DNA of 64,000 bases from Toxorhynchites rutilus septentrionalis (Eukaryota > Arthropoda > Insecta > Diptera > Culicidae): positions 277,857,803 through 277,921,802 of the forward strand of contig NC_073745.1 of NCBI RefSeq assembly GCF_029784135.1, written 5' to 3'. The notes beneath the pieces were generated by a model, which saw only the letters and a list, made by a program, of their open reading frames with translations, searched no databases and had not been told where the DNA came from. The translations under genes and the position numbers were made by a program. Shown here one piece after another: positions 1 to 9,744 of the stretch (position 1 is the first letter of the stretch; each line of letters opens with the position of its first letter).

Positions 1-825
1 AACTGTGTCCTGAAGCCTTTCCTTTACGCGGGAAACAAGATATGGGTGACCAACATATTCCCGGTTCCCCTGGAAGATCTTGATAGTAAAATCAGCAAAT
101 TTCTCAATCCGCGATGGAAACAATGGCCACGTAAAAAAGGGGACTCGGAATCGTAGACATTTATTTACTGTTTCTCAAGTACGACAACTGCAAGAGTACT
201 TCACGGAACTCGCCAACCAAAACGCGCTATACCGGACTTTCTGCACCTCTGGCAGAGGATATAGTGTTCTGCACCTTGCGTATCAGCTCAAGCAAAATCT
301 GCAGACAATGGATGAGAAGATTGCAGTTTGGGAGCAGGAGGCACTGCATGATGCCCACCCTCATCAACTTGAGCGGCCAAATGTCGACAAGGACGAATCT
401 GTTCTGTGGCTTACGCGTGGTGAACTATCTTCAGTAATAGAAGTCGACATCATAGCCATACAGAACAGAATAATACCCACGAGAAGCTGCAGGAGATGTG
501 TCTGGCATCAAGAACTGCCGGTACCTGCCTGCACCTGTCCTGGAAAGATGACCGTTGCAAGAAGTACTGGGATCGCACTGTTCTGACCGACCTATCGATC
601 CAGATATAAGCGACAAACAAGTCACTATCATCGATGTCGCTATTGACCTGGACTGTCATTTGAAGGAGACCTACGGTATCAAAATTTGCATATACCGACT
701 GTGGCCGTTGACCGTTGAACATAAGGATCTACGGGGACTAAGGGAGGTAACAAGAATTCCAGTCGTTCTCTCTGAAACTGGAACTGTACTGAAACGTTTC
801 TGGAGGCGCTCAAGATGTTGAACAT
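1..825 (+). pseudogene. R4/Dong-type non-LTR retrotransposon, C-terminal relic
   Basis: This is a decayed copy of the same element family found on the other strand at 60.5-63.8 kb. Conceptual translation matches that element from the post-RT thumb/connection region (SQVRQLQEYF..ANQNALYR), through WLTRGELSSV and IPTRSCRRCVWHQ, to the restriction-like endonuclease core (VTIIDVAI). The zinc-knuckle segment is deleted: after WHQEL the reading jumps to the PVPACTCPGK region, and further frameshifts follow. Homology starts at base 1, so the relic continues left of the window. It resumes at 2016-2100 and 2338-2390 beyond two younger insertions. The element family encodes a reverse transcriptase and endonuclease for target-primed insertion; this copy is dead. 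Confidence 0.9.
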
Positions 826-2017
826 AAAGGGTGGAACGACCAAAACGTGCTTAACTTCAACGTAGCATTAATCCCATAATCGATTATTTGAAAAAAATGG
901 GAACCCCAATTTTTGTTGGCACAGATGTGTAAAATGATGTATCAACTTTGTTTTCGGCGCACGCTCTTCAGTTGTCAAAATAGCCTCCACGCAAGAGAAA
1001 CGGCGTTTAAAAATTCTGTACGCGCACCAAGAATTTCCGCTTTTGTCACATAATCAGTTAGCGAAAAAGCTCAACTTGCCTCAAACGACGGTGTTTAAAG
1101 TGATTAGAGTGTTTGGGGAAAGGTTAACTTCAACAACCGACCAAAGCGATGAAAAGGACATACACGAGGAATCCAAACTTATCGATCCGGGATGTGGCAG
1201 ATAAAAACGGAGTGTCCCACACCACGGTGCAACGCGCCAAGAAAAGAGCTGGGCTGTCAACGTAAAAAAATGTAAAGTCCCCAAACCGCGACGGAAGGGA
1301 AAACAAATCGGCCAAAACGAGGACACGGAAGTTTTAAACGACGATGTTGACCAAATTTGACTGTATCGTTATGGATGACCAGACATACGTCAAAACCGAC
1401 TTTAACCAGCATCCGGGACAAGAATTCTACACGGCGACGGGAAGGGGAAAGGTGTCAGAGATATTTAAAAATATTGAATTATCGAAATTCGCAAAGAAAT
1501 ATCTGGTTTGGCAGGCGATATGCTCGTGTGGAGAGAAGAGCAGCATTCTTGCAACAACCGGCACCATCAACCAGGAAGTTTACGTCAAAGAGTGCCTCCA
1601 AAAACGACTCTGCCGTCCCTGCAGCAGCAGGCCCTGAAATGGTATGCGGCCAACAACGTCCAATTCGTGCCTAAAGATAAGAACCCGCCTAACACCCCAG
1701 AGCTTCGCCCGTTCGATCAATACTGGACCATCGTAAAGAGGAACTTACGGAAGACGAGAAAAAGTCGTCGGGAGCGAGCAGCAATTCAAGGCGAACTGGC
1801 GTGTAGCAGCTGAGAAGGACTTCCTTTTTAGGAAGAATGTCGGGAGTGAGAATTGAACTCGTGATCTCTGCGTGAGAGGTATGGATGTTACCACTACGCC
1901 AAATCACCTCCACATTTTTTTTTAAATTAATTATGTGATGGAAAAGATTTTTAAATTAAGAATAAACCTGCTCTAAACGTTATTTTGTCTTAGCAGTTTT
2001 TGGTCGTTTCACCCTTT
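826..2017 (+). mobile_element. Degenerate DD37-type (ITmD37E-related) Tc1/mariner transposon
   Basis: Imperfect terminal inverted repeats begin AAGGGTGGAACGACCAAAA (about 828) and end as the complement of AAAGGGTGAAACGACCAAAA (about 2017). Between them lie transposase pieces in several frames. A helix-turn-helix region (LAKKLNLPQTTVFKVIRVF) is at about 1050-1115. The first catalytic Asp motif (IVMDDQTYVK) is at about 1365-1395, followed by QHPGQEFYTATGRGKV, WQAICSCGEKS and VYVKECLQKRL. The second Asp block (FWPDL in the 38-kb copy) is deleted at about 1620. The third acidic residue, in NPPNTPELRPFDQYW, is D where the 38-kb copy has E. Stops and frameshifts make it non-functional. It sits inside the R4-type relic, whose sequence continues on both sides. 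Confidence 0.85.
1841..1911 (-). other. tRNA-like sequence (SINE head or tRNA pseudogene)
   Basis: On the minus strand a 71-nt stretch has an A-box-like segment (TGGCGTAGTGGTAAC), an anticodon-loop-like CTCTCAC, a B-box-like GAGTTCAATTC and partly complementary ends (GGAGGTG / CACTCCC). The anticodon stem pairs poorly. A T-run follows at 1914-1924 on the + strand. It lies inside the DD37 element, so a tRNA-derived SINE fragment is more likely than a working tRNA gene. Confidence 0.45.
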
Positions 2018-2100
2018 GGAGAAGAAATTAGTCGGTATCCAGTCGGTAGTCAGTCATTCTGAGTACCTGCACAATTGTCCGACAATTCCTTGGTCATTAT
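2016..2100 (+). pseudogene. R4/Dong-type relic, continuation after DD37 insertion
   Basis: The sequence from GGAGAAGAAATTAGTCGG to CCTTGGTCATTAT matches the end of the R4-type ORF on the other strand (encoding EKELAGIQKSVILSTC..VRQFLG). It therefore directly continues the relic ending at 825. Loss of the stop-codon region coincides with the next insertion. Confidence 0.85.
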
Positions 2101-2102
2101 TA

Positions 2103-2334
2103 ACACGTTAAGCCCCGCGTCGGTCCCTGGGGACTGACACTGAATTTTACGTCTTTTTTGTGGCAATCTCACCGGACCGACAGTTAAATTTTCGTTCGAA
2201 GAGTGTCGGCATTGGAAACGACAACAACCAAGCTACTATATATTTAGAAAAGTTCACTATCGATTCGTTGGGACCGACATGGGCCAGACGAAAAGCTCAC
2301 TGTCGGTCCCCTATTTTGGCCGGGGCTCAACTTG
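2103..2334. mobile_element. Harbinger-like MITE with TTA target duplication
   Basis: A 232-bp element has inverted ends ACACGTTAAGCCCCG / CGGGGCTCAACTTG and is flanked by TTA at 2100-2102 and 2335-2337. Subterminal GTCGGTCCC motifs occur in both orientations. It has no coding capacity. The R4-type relic's 3' UTR resumes directly after it, which supports the boundaries. The 3-bp TTA duplication is the PIF/Harbinger habit; the family assignment is inference. Confidence 0.7.
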
Positions 2335-2337
2335 TTA

Positions 2338-2390
2338 AAGAGCACAAGCATACAGATGCGTGCATCCCGCAGAGTTTAGCAGTTCACAAA
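2338..2390 (+). other. R4/Dong-type 3' UTR relic, continuation after MITE
   Basis: AGAGCACAAGCATACAGATG and the following GTGCATCCCGCAGAG closely match the 3' UTR of the minus-strand R4-type element at about 60600-60650. Similarity fades by about 2390. From here to 2846 I see no gene and no clear repeat structure. Confidence 0.75.
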
Positions 2391-2846
2391 AATCGACGTT
2401 TTCAATAGTTCGGAGGCAACTGACAAGTTGTTGGAAAGCTGAAGATTTGACCCACCTTTCAGAACCAGTTCCGCCACGCTGCATTGTTCAGTCGCATCAT
2501 AAAAAATGATTTTCATTACATTCAGAAAAAAAACCCTGTAGAAGCCACCAGTAATTTATCCCATCTGCGTCGGAAGCAGGTCATTTTCAAAGATTAGATG
2601 GACTGAAGGAAATGCTTGCTACGCTGTATTGTATATGTGATGGAAAAGACCCGGAAATGGGCACCTTCTGCTTGGTCAGATAGAAGCGAAACTACTCGGT
2701 AAACTTGCACGGAAAACCTAGGTGATTGATGCGAACTATATTATACGTAGAAGCGAGTTCCAAACTTGCATTTTTCGAGCGTAGCAACAGCGTAACGATA
2801 TCATAGCAACAGAATGATATCTTCAAAATTCCCGCGTCTCAGCATA

Positions 2847-4124
2847 TTAACCCTCCTGTACTCGCGTGCAAAATCATAACACGTATACTCGCGCACGGTG
2901 TCACAGACCGAAAATTGAACTTCTCTGTTATGTTGCCATTGTGTATTTTTCAGGCTTTATTTGCATTTATTTGAAGAAGAGGGTATGATTGAATGAAAAA
3001 AACTCCAAAACATATGTTTTCTTCGTTTTTATTATGTTTTAATAGTCATCTAATTCAGCCTCCACAAAATAAAGTAATTTTTGATACTCCAACACAAATA
3101 ACGAAATTCGAATTTTTCACTGTTTTTAATTAAAAGTAAGCAACTGATTATAATTAATTAAAGTATAAAGAGCTATAAAATAACATAGAAACGTATTAAT
3201 CGATTGTGGTTTCACTGGAGTTAGAATCAGACCATAGCATAACTGCATCCTCGAAACAAACATATTTTTTACATTTCATGCAGTTGTTGCGTGTTTTTCG
3301 GGTCTTTTATCGAAGAGAAGAATATATAACGACCTTCTAGATAATTACCAGATGATAAAGATTCTGGAATGTTAAATTTGCATATTTCTAATATTCTTCT
3401 GTTTTCTTGGTAAACTAAGAATTAATGCCTTTTTTTAGATGGGGCATAGAAAAACGATATAAAAGGATTTCTAGGAACTTCGTTTTCATTTGCTTGTTTT
3501 CTTGTCAATATTGTCCATTATAAAAAAAAAATCCCGAAACTGTAACTGTTAAAAATTACCATAAGTTACCGATTAGTTTATAGTTTACTGTTTACAATTT
3601 TTCCACAAGTGAAAATTTTTCACAAGTGTGTAAATGTATGACCATTATATTTAGCGAATAACTATACAAAAGTCAAACATTTATATTTTGCTTTTGAACG
3701 TATGAATCTAACGACAAATATATCGATGAATAGTTAATATATGGATCCGTTCAATGCAGTTACAAAAGGGACTGAAATCAAATAAGAATAGTCCGGTAAT
3801 GATCTTATGCATTATATGTAATAAATATTCCACGCCACTAACATTAATTTATGCATTTCATTCAACAATATTCTAGAATATGAAAAAAGGCACTTGTTCA
3901 AAAAAGTTACTCCTATACTCGCGTCGGTGTGACAGACCGAAAGTGTTGAAAAAGTGGCACACGTCTCCATTGTACCAACACATGCGATACGCTAAACGAT
4001 GACGAATGACGAATAACGGAAGCTAGAAAGAATCACAAAGTCGTAGTGTTGATATTTTCTGAGAAATGAACGAATTATTGATTTCTCGGTCTGACAAACC
4101 AATGCGCGAGTATAAGAGTGTTAG
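2847..4124. mobile_element. piggyBac-like non-autonomous element
   Basis: The left end is TTAACCCTCCTGTACTCGCG (2847-2866). The right end, read from the other strand, is CTAACACTCTTATACTCGCG, so both share an ACTCGCG-bearing inverted terminus on a TTAA-like site. Subterminal tracts resembling GTGTCACAGACCGAAA occur near 2900 and 3930, so there may be one element or two nested ones. The AT-rich interior has no recognisable coding sequence. TTAA followed by CCCT is typical of piggyBac ends; the assignment is inference. Confidence 0.55.
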
Positions 4125-4370
4125 GCAAGGCGCAAATTGAGACGCATATAGCGCGAGTAACTTGGCGCGATATAGCGCCTGTTTTTGTGGCTAATGAAAA
4201 CAGATAAAACTGCGCAAATTGGCCAGATGACGCGAGATGGTGGAGCGCTCGTGAGACACGACTCGCGCGACGCTGTGGCTGAACCAGTTGCTGGTAGTTG
4301 TGTTGGTGAACAATTATATAGCGCCGTGGTGGGGGACACTGTATGGCTGTACTGGTCCTAGGTCCTAGCC
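4124..4370. mobile_element. Harbinger-like MITE, short copy
   Basis: The element runs from GGCAAGGCGCAAATTGAGAC to TCCTAGCC and is flanked by TTA at 4121-4123 and 4371-4373. Its body is the reverse complement of the right half of the 28750-29200 element. A further truncated copy of the other end (GGCTAGGCGCAAATTGAGAA) begins at 4374 and fades near 4420. Confidence 0.7.
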
Positions 4371-4497
4371 TTAGGCTAGGCGCAAATTGAGAAGCGTATA
4401 GAAGCTGATCGATATGCCTTAAAATTGCTTCGCCCTCCGTTCAGCCCACAGCCATAGTCTGAAGTTTTACTAAAGAAAGCCGCATGCGAAAACAAAC

Positions 4498-4935
4498 TAT
4501 AGTAGAACCCCGGTTATCCGCGGAATAGTCTGGCTGGCTCATCGCGCAATAAAGGACTAAAATGTCCAAGGTCGTGTACATCAGTGGTCAGATACTGTGA
4601 AAGCCATGACCAAAACAAAAGTGCATGAAACTATCACTCACTGAATAATTCCGGGAAGGCCTATGGATTTACTGTGGAACTCGCTGTCGCGCATAAAGTG
4701 CGCTACACATACAGCGTCACCGTCACCGTCCCGTCAACTATTCTCTTGGACTTATTTTGCCGACGTCAAAGTTGCCGGTGATTGTGTATGTGAATGCTAC
4801 CATACGATTCCCATGGGAGAATATTTGACATTTCATTCCTTCACGTTGACTTCACGGTGACGGGACGGTGTATGTGTAGTGCACTTAATCCGCACCGCGG
4901 ATGATCTACTCGCGGATAATCGGGGTTCCACTGTA
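4498..4935. mobile_element. Pogo-like TIR element with internal fold-back
   Basis: Inverted ends are AGTAGAACCCCGGTTATCCG (4501) and the complement of AGTGGAACCCCGATTATCCG (ending about 4932), with TA dinucleotides outside. Inside, at 4692-4882, a second inverted pair (CTACACATACAGCGTCACCG and its partner TGACGGGACGGTGTATGTGTAG) forms a fold-back, probably an older or nested MITE. No transposase is present. The pogo-like label rests only on the end sequence. Confidence 0.65.
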
Positions 4936-6504
4936 TATTCGTGTTCAGATCAATTCAAAAAATTTAAATTGCTTCATCTATTCTCCAACTTTGTTGCTTT
5001 GGTTCCCGAAAACTGACGCACTCTAAACAGAAAGCCTACAGTCTATCCGCAGAGATCGAAGCGGATCAGACCAGAAATTCCGTGTTTAATTATAAAGTAA
5101 ATACTATCGTTTGACGCATTCTTCTTCTTCTTTTTGGCTTTAAGAGGGTTTAAACTTTTCAGTTCATTCGCCTCTAACGTTTGACGCATTTATTTTACGA
5201 GCACACTTTTTTGGACATATTTGATATTGTAAAATGCGATTTGAAAAAGAAAAAGAAAACTATGACAGCATGTCAGAGGGTTCACAGACGAAGCATGTTG
5301 GTAAAAAAGCCCCTGCAGCCGGCCATCGGATGTTGTCCGTTAACGAATCGCGTGAGTGGAAATGAAATTCAAGCAACCGCACCGAAACTGGCTCTCCCCG
5401 TACGAGAGTACGAGAGAGAGCGCGAGAAAACGCGGATGGCGCGAGGATATTGGAACCAATCAGATTGCACTATTTCGAATAGACAGGAGGTATTCTCACG
5501 AGCAAAAGTTGAAACAGGTGAGCGCTTCTCTACACAAATAATTCTGTGCTGCTGTCCATGTGAACTTGAAACGGTGTGCACAATAACAAATGTTTGCATT
5601 ACCGTTTGATTGATGAGAGCTGTCGATTAGATAATGAGCGTCTTCACGTTTTTTTCTCGTCAATTGCGAATGACCACGAATAATTTCTAATTATCTCCGT
5701 CCACTTAAACTTTATTTATCACTACTGTAAACACTCAAAGTCTCGTAGTTTATACACCGGTCATGTTGTTTTCACTTGAACGCAAGTTTTCCTTCAGTTC
5801 TACCACGTAGAACGGAACATGTAACCACTAACCGGCTCCTAATCCGGTCAAGCGTCAACTGTGAGTGCTTGCTTTCTTACGACGCTAAAAAGGTTCCTCG
5901 AGAAAATTCACGAATAAGTAAGCCCTTCGGCCAGAAGTGAATGAATGAATAAAGGTAGAGTACACTTCGGGATATACTTAGAATTCATTACTAGGAGATT
6001 AGTGGACGAGCCGAGCTCGCCTAGCTCGTTGATAAGCGGAATAGGCTTGTCGCATATCAGTTGTTAGTCGTTTGCATTAAACGGCCATATGTTGAAGTAA
6101 ATGAATTCAGCGAGTCATACACACTTCAGGCAGAGAAAAAAAACGCTAAATGCGTGTGCAGTTTTTATCGGTTTATTTATTGACCGATATGGGAATGTCT
6201 CATCTTGAGTCATTCCATCGTCAATCTTTCGAGTGTTTACCGGCGTTCTTTGAACGATGCAAAGGCTTTGCAATACTCCAAAAAATTTCAAGAAGAGGCA
6301 ACATGTTTGCAGATTTTAGAAAACATGCTGATAAAATTGTTTATGAAACATTTTATTTACCATACCTTACATTGTTATGAAATATGGTCGATATTCTAAA
6401 GTATTTTTCAAAATTTTCGAACGTTGGAGGAACTTTAAAAGCGACACGAAAGTACACCAAAAATCGAGGTATGGTGAAAAAGAATCAACAAAAAAGTCAC
6501 AGAA
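4936..6504. other. Non-coding, repeat-rich spacer
   Basis: I find no supported gene. A hairpin-like motif (AAGAGG..TTTAAACTTTT..GTTCATTCGCCTCT) lies at about 5143-5177 and recurs at 17173-17207, so it belongs to a dispersed repeat. A 142-codon open frame at 5181-5609 has no recognisable domain and low-complexity lysine runs. Confidence 0.5.
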
Positions 6505-6596
6505 GGTTGTGTCCGAGACACGACCGCATAGTTGACGTAGGATTACGTTAGGCTATCTGTCGCATGCTGATTTTGGATGTTTGAAAAAATATATTG

Positions 6597-6842
6597 TTAA
6601 ACACTTTGATAATGATCTGATGGCCCTGAAAAGGGTCGTTTGGTTTGGTTGTTGGGTATTTTTTGTTTTTTGGCAGCGGTAGCTTTTTCGAGCCGCTGCT
6701 GCTTATTTCTGTTTTTATTTTGGTGGTTTTCGTTGACACCATCACGTCGAGCTAAACGGCGAATAGCGAGTTTGATACACTGGATATTGTCATGTAGAAC
6801 CTTGCGATACGCTTCGATCCTCCTTTGCCTTCCTTGCCGCAT
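6597..6842 (-). pseudogene. Histone H4-derived pseudogene, unit A
   Basis: An open frame starting at 6842 encodes an H4-like core: YRKVLHDNIQ, then AIRRLARRDGV, corresponding to the histone-fold alpha-N/alpha-1 region of H4. The N-terminal GKGGKGLGKGG tail is contracted, the G-I-T-K segment has lost a residue, and the rest of H4 is missing. A lysine/alanine-rich tail (EKATAAKKQK) follows, and the frame runs through the histone 3' stem-loop at 6622-6637, so the normal stop is lost. Unit B shares several of these changes, so they arose before the duplication. It is not expected to make a functional nucleosomal histone; a short basic peptide cannot be excluded. Confidence 0.75.
6622..6637 (-). 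terminator. Histone mRNA 3'-end stem-loop, unit A
   Basis: The minus strand reads GACCCTTTTCAGGGCC, preceded by CCAAAC and followed by ATCA. This is the replication-dependent histone stem-loop (6-bp stem, TTTC loop) with one stem mismatch at the second base. Confidence 0.8.
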
Positions 6843-7440
6843 AAGGTTGGTTGATGTTGATCTGATGTGACCACACTTAAAACACTAAAAACATATATGT
6901 TTACCGATCTGAGCGTCGAACAAAATGAGAAATCTGATTGAGCAGCAGCATCATCAGAAAGAGAGAACATGCCTGAAACTTTCTGCTCATGATGTTTGCT
7001 GTTGCCATCAGTACTGGACCGATGCGGGACACAGCTCGATTGTTGATGTTAGGCCTCGATATTTACCGCCGCTGCTGCTGCTACTGCCACTTAAGTTCGA
7101 TATGAGACACAGCTCAATTGTTGGCCGCTCAGATTCGATGCTTCGATGTCTTGAAGTTCACTGCTGCACTTTGACGATTCCAAGAAGCGTGTGCTCGCAC
7201 TTCTGAGAGCGTGCCCGAAATGCTCCGCTCGCGATGCTTGCTGCTGCCACTAGTAGTAGTAGTAGCAGTAGTTTGCCGCTGCTTATACTGCCATAGAAGC
7301 TTGATGTGAGGCACAGCTAGGCTATTGACCACACAGCTTCGATGCTCGTCTATATATTAGCCGCGTCCATTGCTGCTGCTCTCCACTGTTGTCCGTTCCA
7401 CGTCCGTTGTAAAAATGAATAAAATCCACGAACGCTCCAT

Positions 7441-7452
7441 CCTTTTATATCA
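7441..7452 (-). promoter_or_regulatory. TATA-box promoter of histone-derived unit A
   Basis: The minus strand has GATATAAAAGG about 600 bp upstream of the H4-like frame. The block at about 7390-7560 is strongly conserved in unit B (CGCCTACTTCACACATACCA; GAAATTGACGTCATTTC). A CRE-like TGACGTCA lies at about 7536-7543. The intervening leader is CAG/CTG-rich. Confidence 0.6.
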
Positions 7453-7902
7453 TTTGGTATGTGTGAAGTAGGCGCCTCCTACTCGATTGTCATGCAGCTT
7501 GCCGGTGAACGAACGAATCGGGCGCGAAAAAGAAATGACGTCAATTTCGATCAAACAGGCCTAGGTATCTTCTGTTTGGATAGTGGTTGAGATTTTTAAA
7601 TTGTTCGATTGTTAGTTACATGATATATATTATTTTATTCAATGTGAAAAATTATTATGGAGTGCCGACAACGTATGATGCAAACATCTCATCAATCCAT
7701 CATGAAATGAATGAGCAATAAGCGTTTGAAATTGGACGGGTCGCTCATTTATTTTCTAACGATCATTTATTTTCTAACCGGGAAGCAGTTGACATACTAC
7801 GCTGCGCTTTTATGTACATGAAAAACCACTTTTAACATGCGGGGGAAAAATCTTATATGAAAATTGCCAGATGTCAATGTTGCCAAGCGTAGTTATTGAT
7901 GG

Positions 7903-8096
7903 TTAACCCTTCCGTTACGAGCGTCGTCTATAGACGACATCCGCGCGACGAGCTGTGTGTACGAGCGTCGTCTTTAGACGACATGAAATTCATACTGCTC
8001 TTCGATCACACCAGCGCGATGTGCATACTTTTCGGCGCAGTGCTCCGTACAGGGGTAGCACTTCGGCGGAGCACACTGCAGTAATGAAAGGGTTAA
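7903..8096. mobile_element. piggyBac-like MITE between the two histone-derived units
   Basis: The ends are TTAACCCTTCCGTTAC and GTAATGAAAGGGTTAA, giving TTAA flanks plus CCCT-type inverted repeats over 194 bp. It contains an exact 16-bp palindrome GTCGTCTATAGACGAC (7923) and a near copy GTCGTCTTTAGACGAC (7967). It has no coding capacity. Confidence 0.75.
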
Positions 8097-8462
8097 ACCG
8101 ACGCCGAACCAAATAGCGATGAACGCACCCATATCACGAACTTCGACATTTGATTTGCTATTATGGTGCTACTCGCCCGTGTAGTTCGCGCAAAGGCATC
8201 GGCAAAATATTATTTTAGAAAATTCCTTGAGGCATGACCGGAGCCGTTTCGCTATATATATATGCATACATATGTCATTCGCCTCCCTTACCGCATCCAG
8301 TCAGGTTGGTTGATGGAAAGTATGTTTCTGACGTGATAAGTTTCCTGCACATGATCAAAGAAAATATAAAAGTAAACAGTATTTTTGATCGTAGTTTTAT
8401 ATCATTTTTATGATAAGTGGAAAACAATAAATTAAACTCTTTCGTTTCAAAGCAATATCGAA

Positions 8463-8478
8463 AGTCCTGAAAAGGACT
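8463..8478 (-). terminator. Histone mRNA 3'-end stem-loop, unit B
   Basis: The minus strand reads AGTCCTTTTCAGGACT. This is a perfect 6-bp stem with a TTTC loop, although the stem differs from unit A at several positions. Base pairing is kept despite sequence change. Confidence 0.75.
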
Positions 8479-8528
8479 GGAATGGTTAAATGGGTTGTAC
8501 GGAATCTGCTGCGTGCTAATGTGAGGTT

Positions 8529-8790
8529 TCAGTCGGATGTAGCAGTTGTTAACTTTTTGGCAGCGGTAGTTTTTTCGGAGTCGCTGCTGCTTTCCTTGGC
8601 TTTGGCATCTTCAGCTTCTGTGCGTCGGTTTGCAAGGGTTTCGTTGACACCATCACGGTGAGCTAAACAACGGATAGCGGGTTTGATACACTGGATGTTG
8701 TAATGTGGAACCTTGCGATACACTCTTCCTCAACCGGATCCTTTGTCTCCTTTACCTCCATAACCGCATCCAATTGTATTGGTTGATGTG
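8529..8790 (-). pseudogene. Histone H4-derived pseudogene, unit B
   Basis: This is the second copy of the histone-derived unit. It keeps YRKVPHYNIQ and AIRCLAHRDGV from the H4 core. The region before it (GYGGKG, about 8755-8740) is separated by a frame disruption. A 30-residue basic/acidic tail follows (TEAEDAKAKESSSDSEK, TTAAKK) and ends at a stop near 8529, upstream of the stem-loop. It shares with unit A the G-to-C change after NIQ, the deletion in G-I-T-K and the GGV-to-DGV change. The tail resembles a linker-histone tail in composition only. Confidence 0.7.
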
Positions 8791-8874
8791 AACAGGAGTA
8801 CCAGCAATGCACACTAGAAACACATATGTTCATCGATCTGAGCGTCCAACAAGAATGAGAAATCTGACTGAGTA

Positions 8875-8900
8875 GCAGCAGCAGCAGCAGCAGCAGCAGT
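8875..8900. repeat. (CAG)n microsatellite
   Basis: About nine CAG/GCA triplets lie in the unit B leader. Unit A has shorter CAG/CTG tracts at the matching place (6945-6960, 7070-7085). Confidence 0.9.
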
Positions 8901-9374
8901 AGAGAAAGAGAGCATGCCTGAAACTCTCTACTCATGATGTTTGTTGTTGCCAACAGTAGTGGACCGATGTGAGACACAGCTCGATTGTTGAGGTTCAGCC
9001 TTGATGTTTACCGCCGCTGCTGCTGCTACTGCCACTTATGTGAGACACAGCTCAATTGTTGGCCGCTCAGATTCGATACTGCACTTTCACGATGCCAAGA
9101 AACGTTCTCGCATTTCTGACGGAGAGAGCGTGCCTGAAACGATCCGCTCGTGATGCTTGCTGCTGCCACTAGTAGTAGACCGGTTTCAACAACCGTTGCT
9201 ACTGTTTGCCGCTGCTTATGCTGCCATAGAAGCTCGATGTGAGACAAAGCTCGCATTTAGACCGCTCAACTTCTATGCTCGCCTATATATTAGCCGCTTT
9301 CACTGCTGCTGCTCTCCACTTGTTGTTGTCCGTTCCACATCCGTTGTAAGAATGAATGAGATCCACGATCCTTC

Positions 9375-9390
9375 CTTTTATATAATTTGG
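9375..9390 (-). promoter_or_regulatory. TATA-box promoter of histone-derived unit B
   Basis: The minus strand reads AAATTATATAAAAGGAAGG, at the position homologous to the unit A promoter and offset by about 1.93 kb. The flanking block, including GAAATTGACGTCATTTC (about 9465-9483), is conserved between units. Confidence 0.6.
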
Positions 9391-9744
9391 TATGTGTGAA
9401 GTAGGCGCCTCCTACTCGATTGCCATGCAGCTTGCCGGTGAGAGAACGAATCGGGCGCGAAAAAGAAATGACGTCAATTTCGACCAATCAGGACTGGGTA
9501 TCTCTGTTTGGATAGGGGTTGAATTTTTTCAATTGTTCGATAGTTAGTTATATGATATATACTATTTTATTCAATGTGAAAAATTGTTATGGAGTGCCGT
9601 AATCGTTTGATGCAAAAATCTCATCAATCCATCATGAAATGAATGAGTAACAAGCGTTTGAAATTGGACATTTTTCACGATGCGATCGATTTTCATTTTT
9701 CAATTTGTACCCCAATATGTTCCCGAAAGACGTAATCCTACGTC

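Larger units (their letters stand above)
6505..9744. mobile_element. Palindrome-bounded module carrying two histone-derived units
   Basis: The left end has a 21-nt hairpin at 6505-6525 (arms GGTTGTGTC / GACACGACC), an 8-nt spacer and GACGTAGGATTACGTT at 6534. The right end has GACGTAATCCTACGTC at 9729-9744, the inverted form. Between them lie two tandem units, about 6600-7740 and 8440-9670, both read on the minus strand. Each has a TATA box, a CAG-rich leader, an H4-like segment, a basic tail and a histone-type 3' stem-loop. The same end structure occurs at 35904-37591. Treating the whole as one mobile module is inference, because no target duplication is visible. Confidence 0.5.

Noticed and set aside
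1841..1911. Functional tRNA gene
   Set aside because: Weak anticodon stem and location within a decayed transposon; kept only as a tRNA-like sequence.
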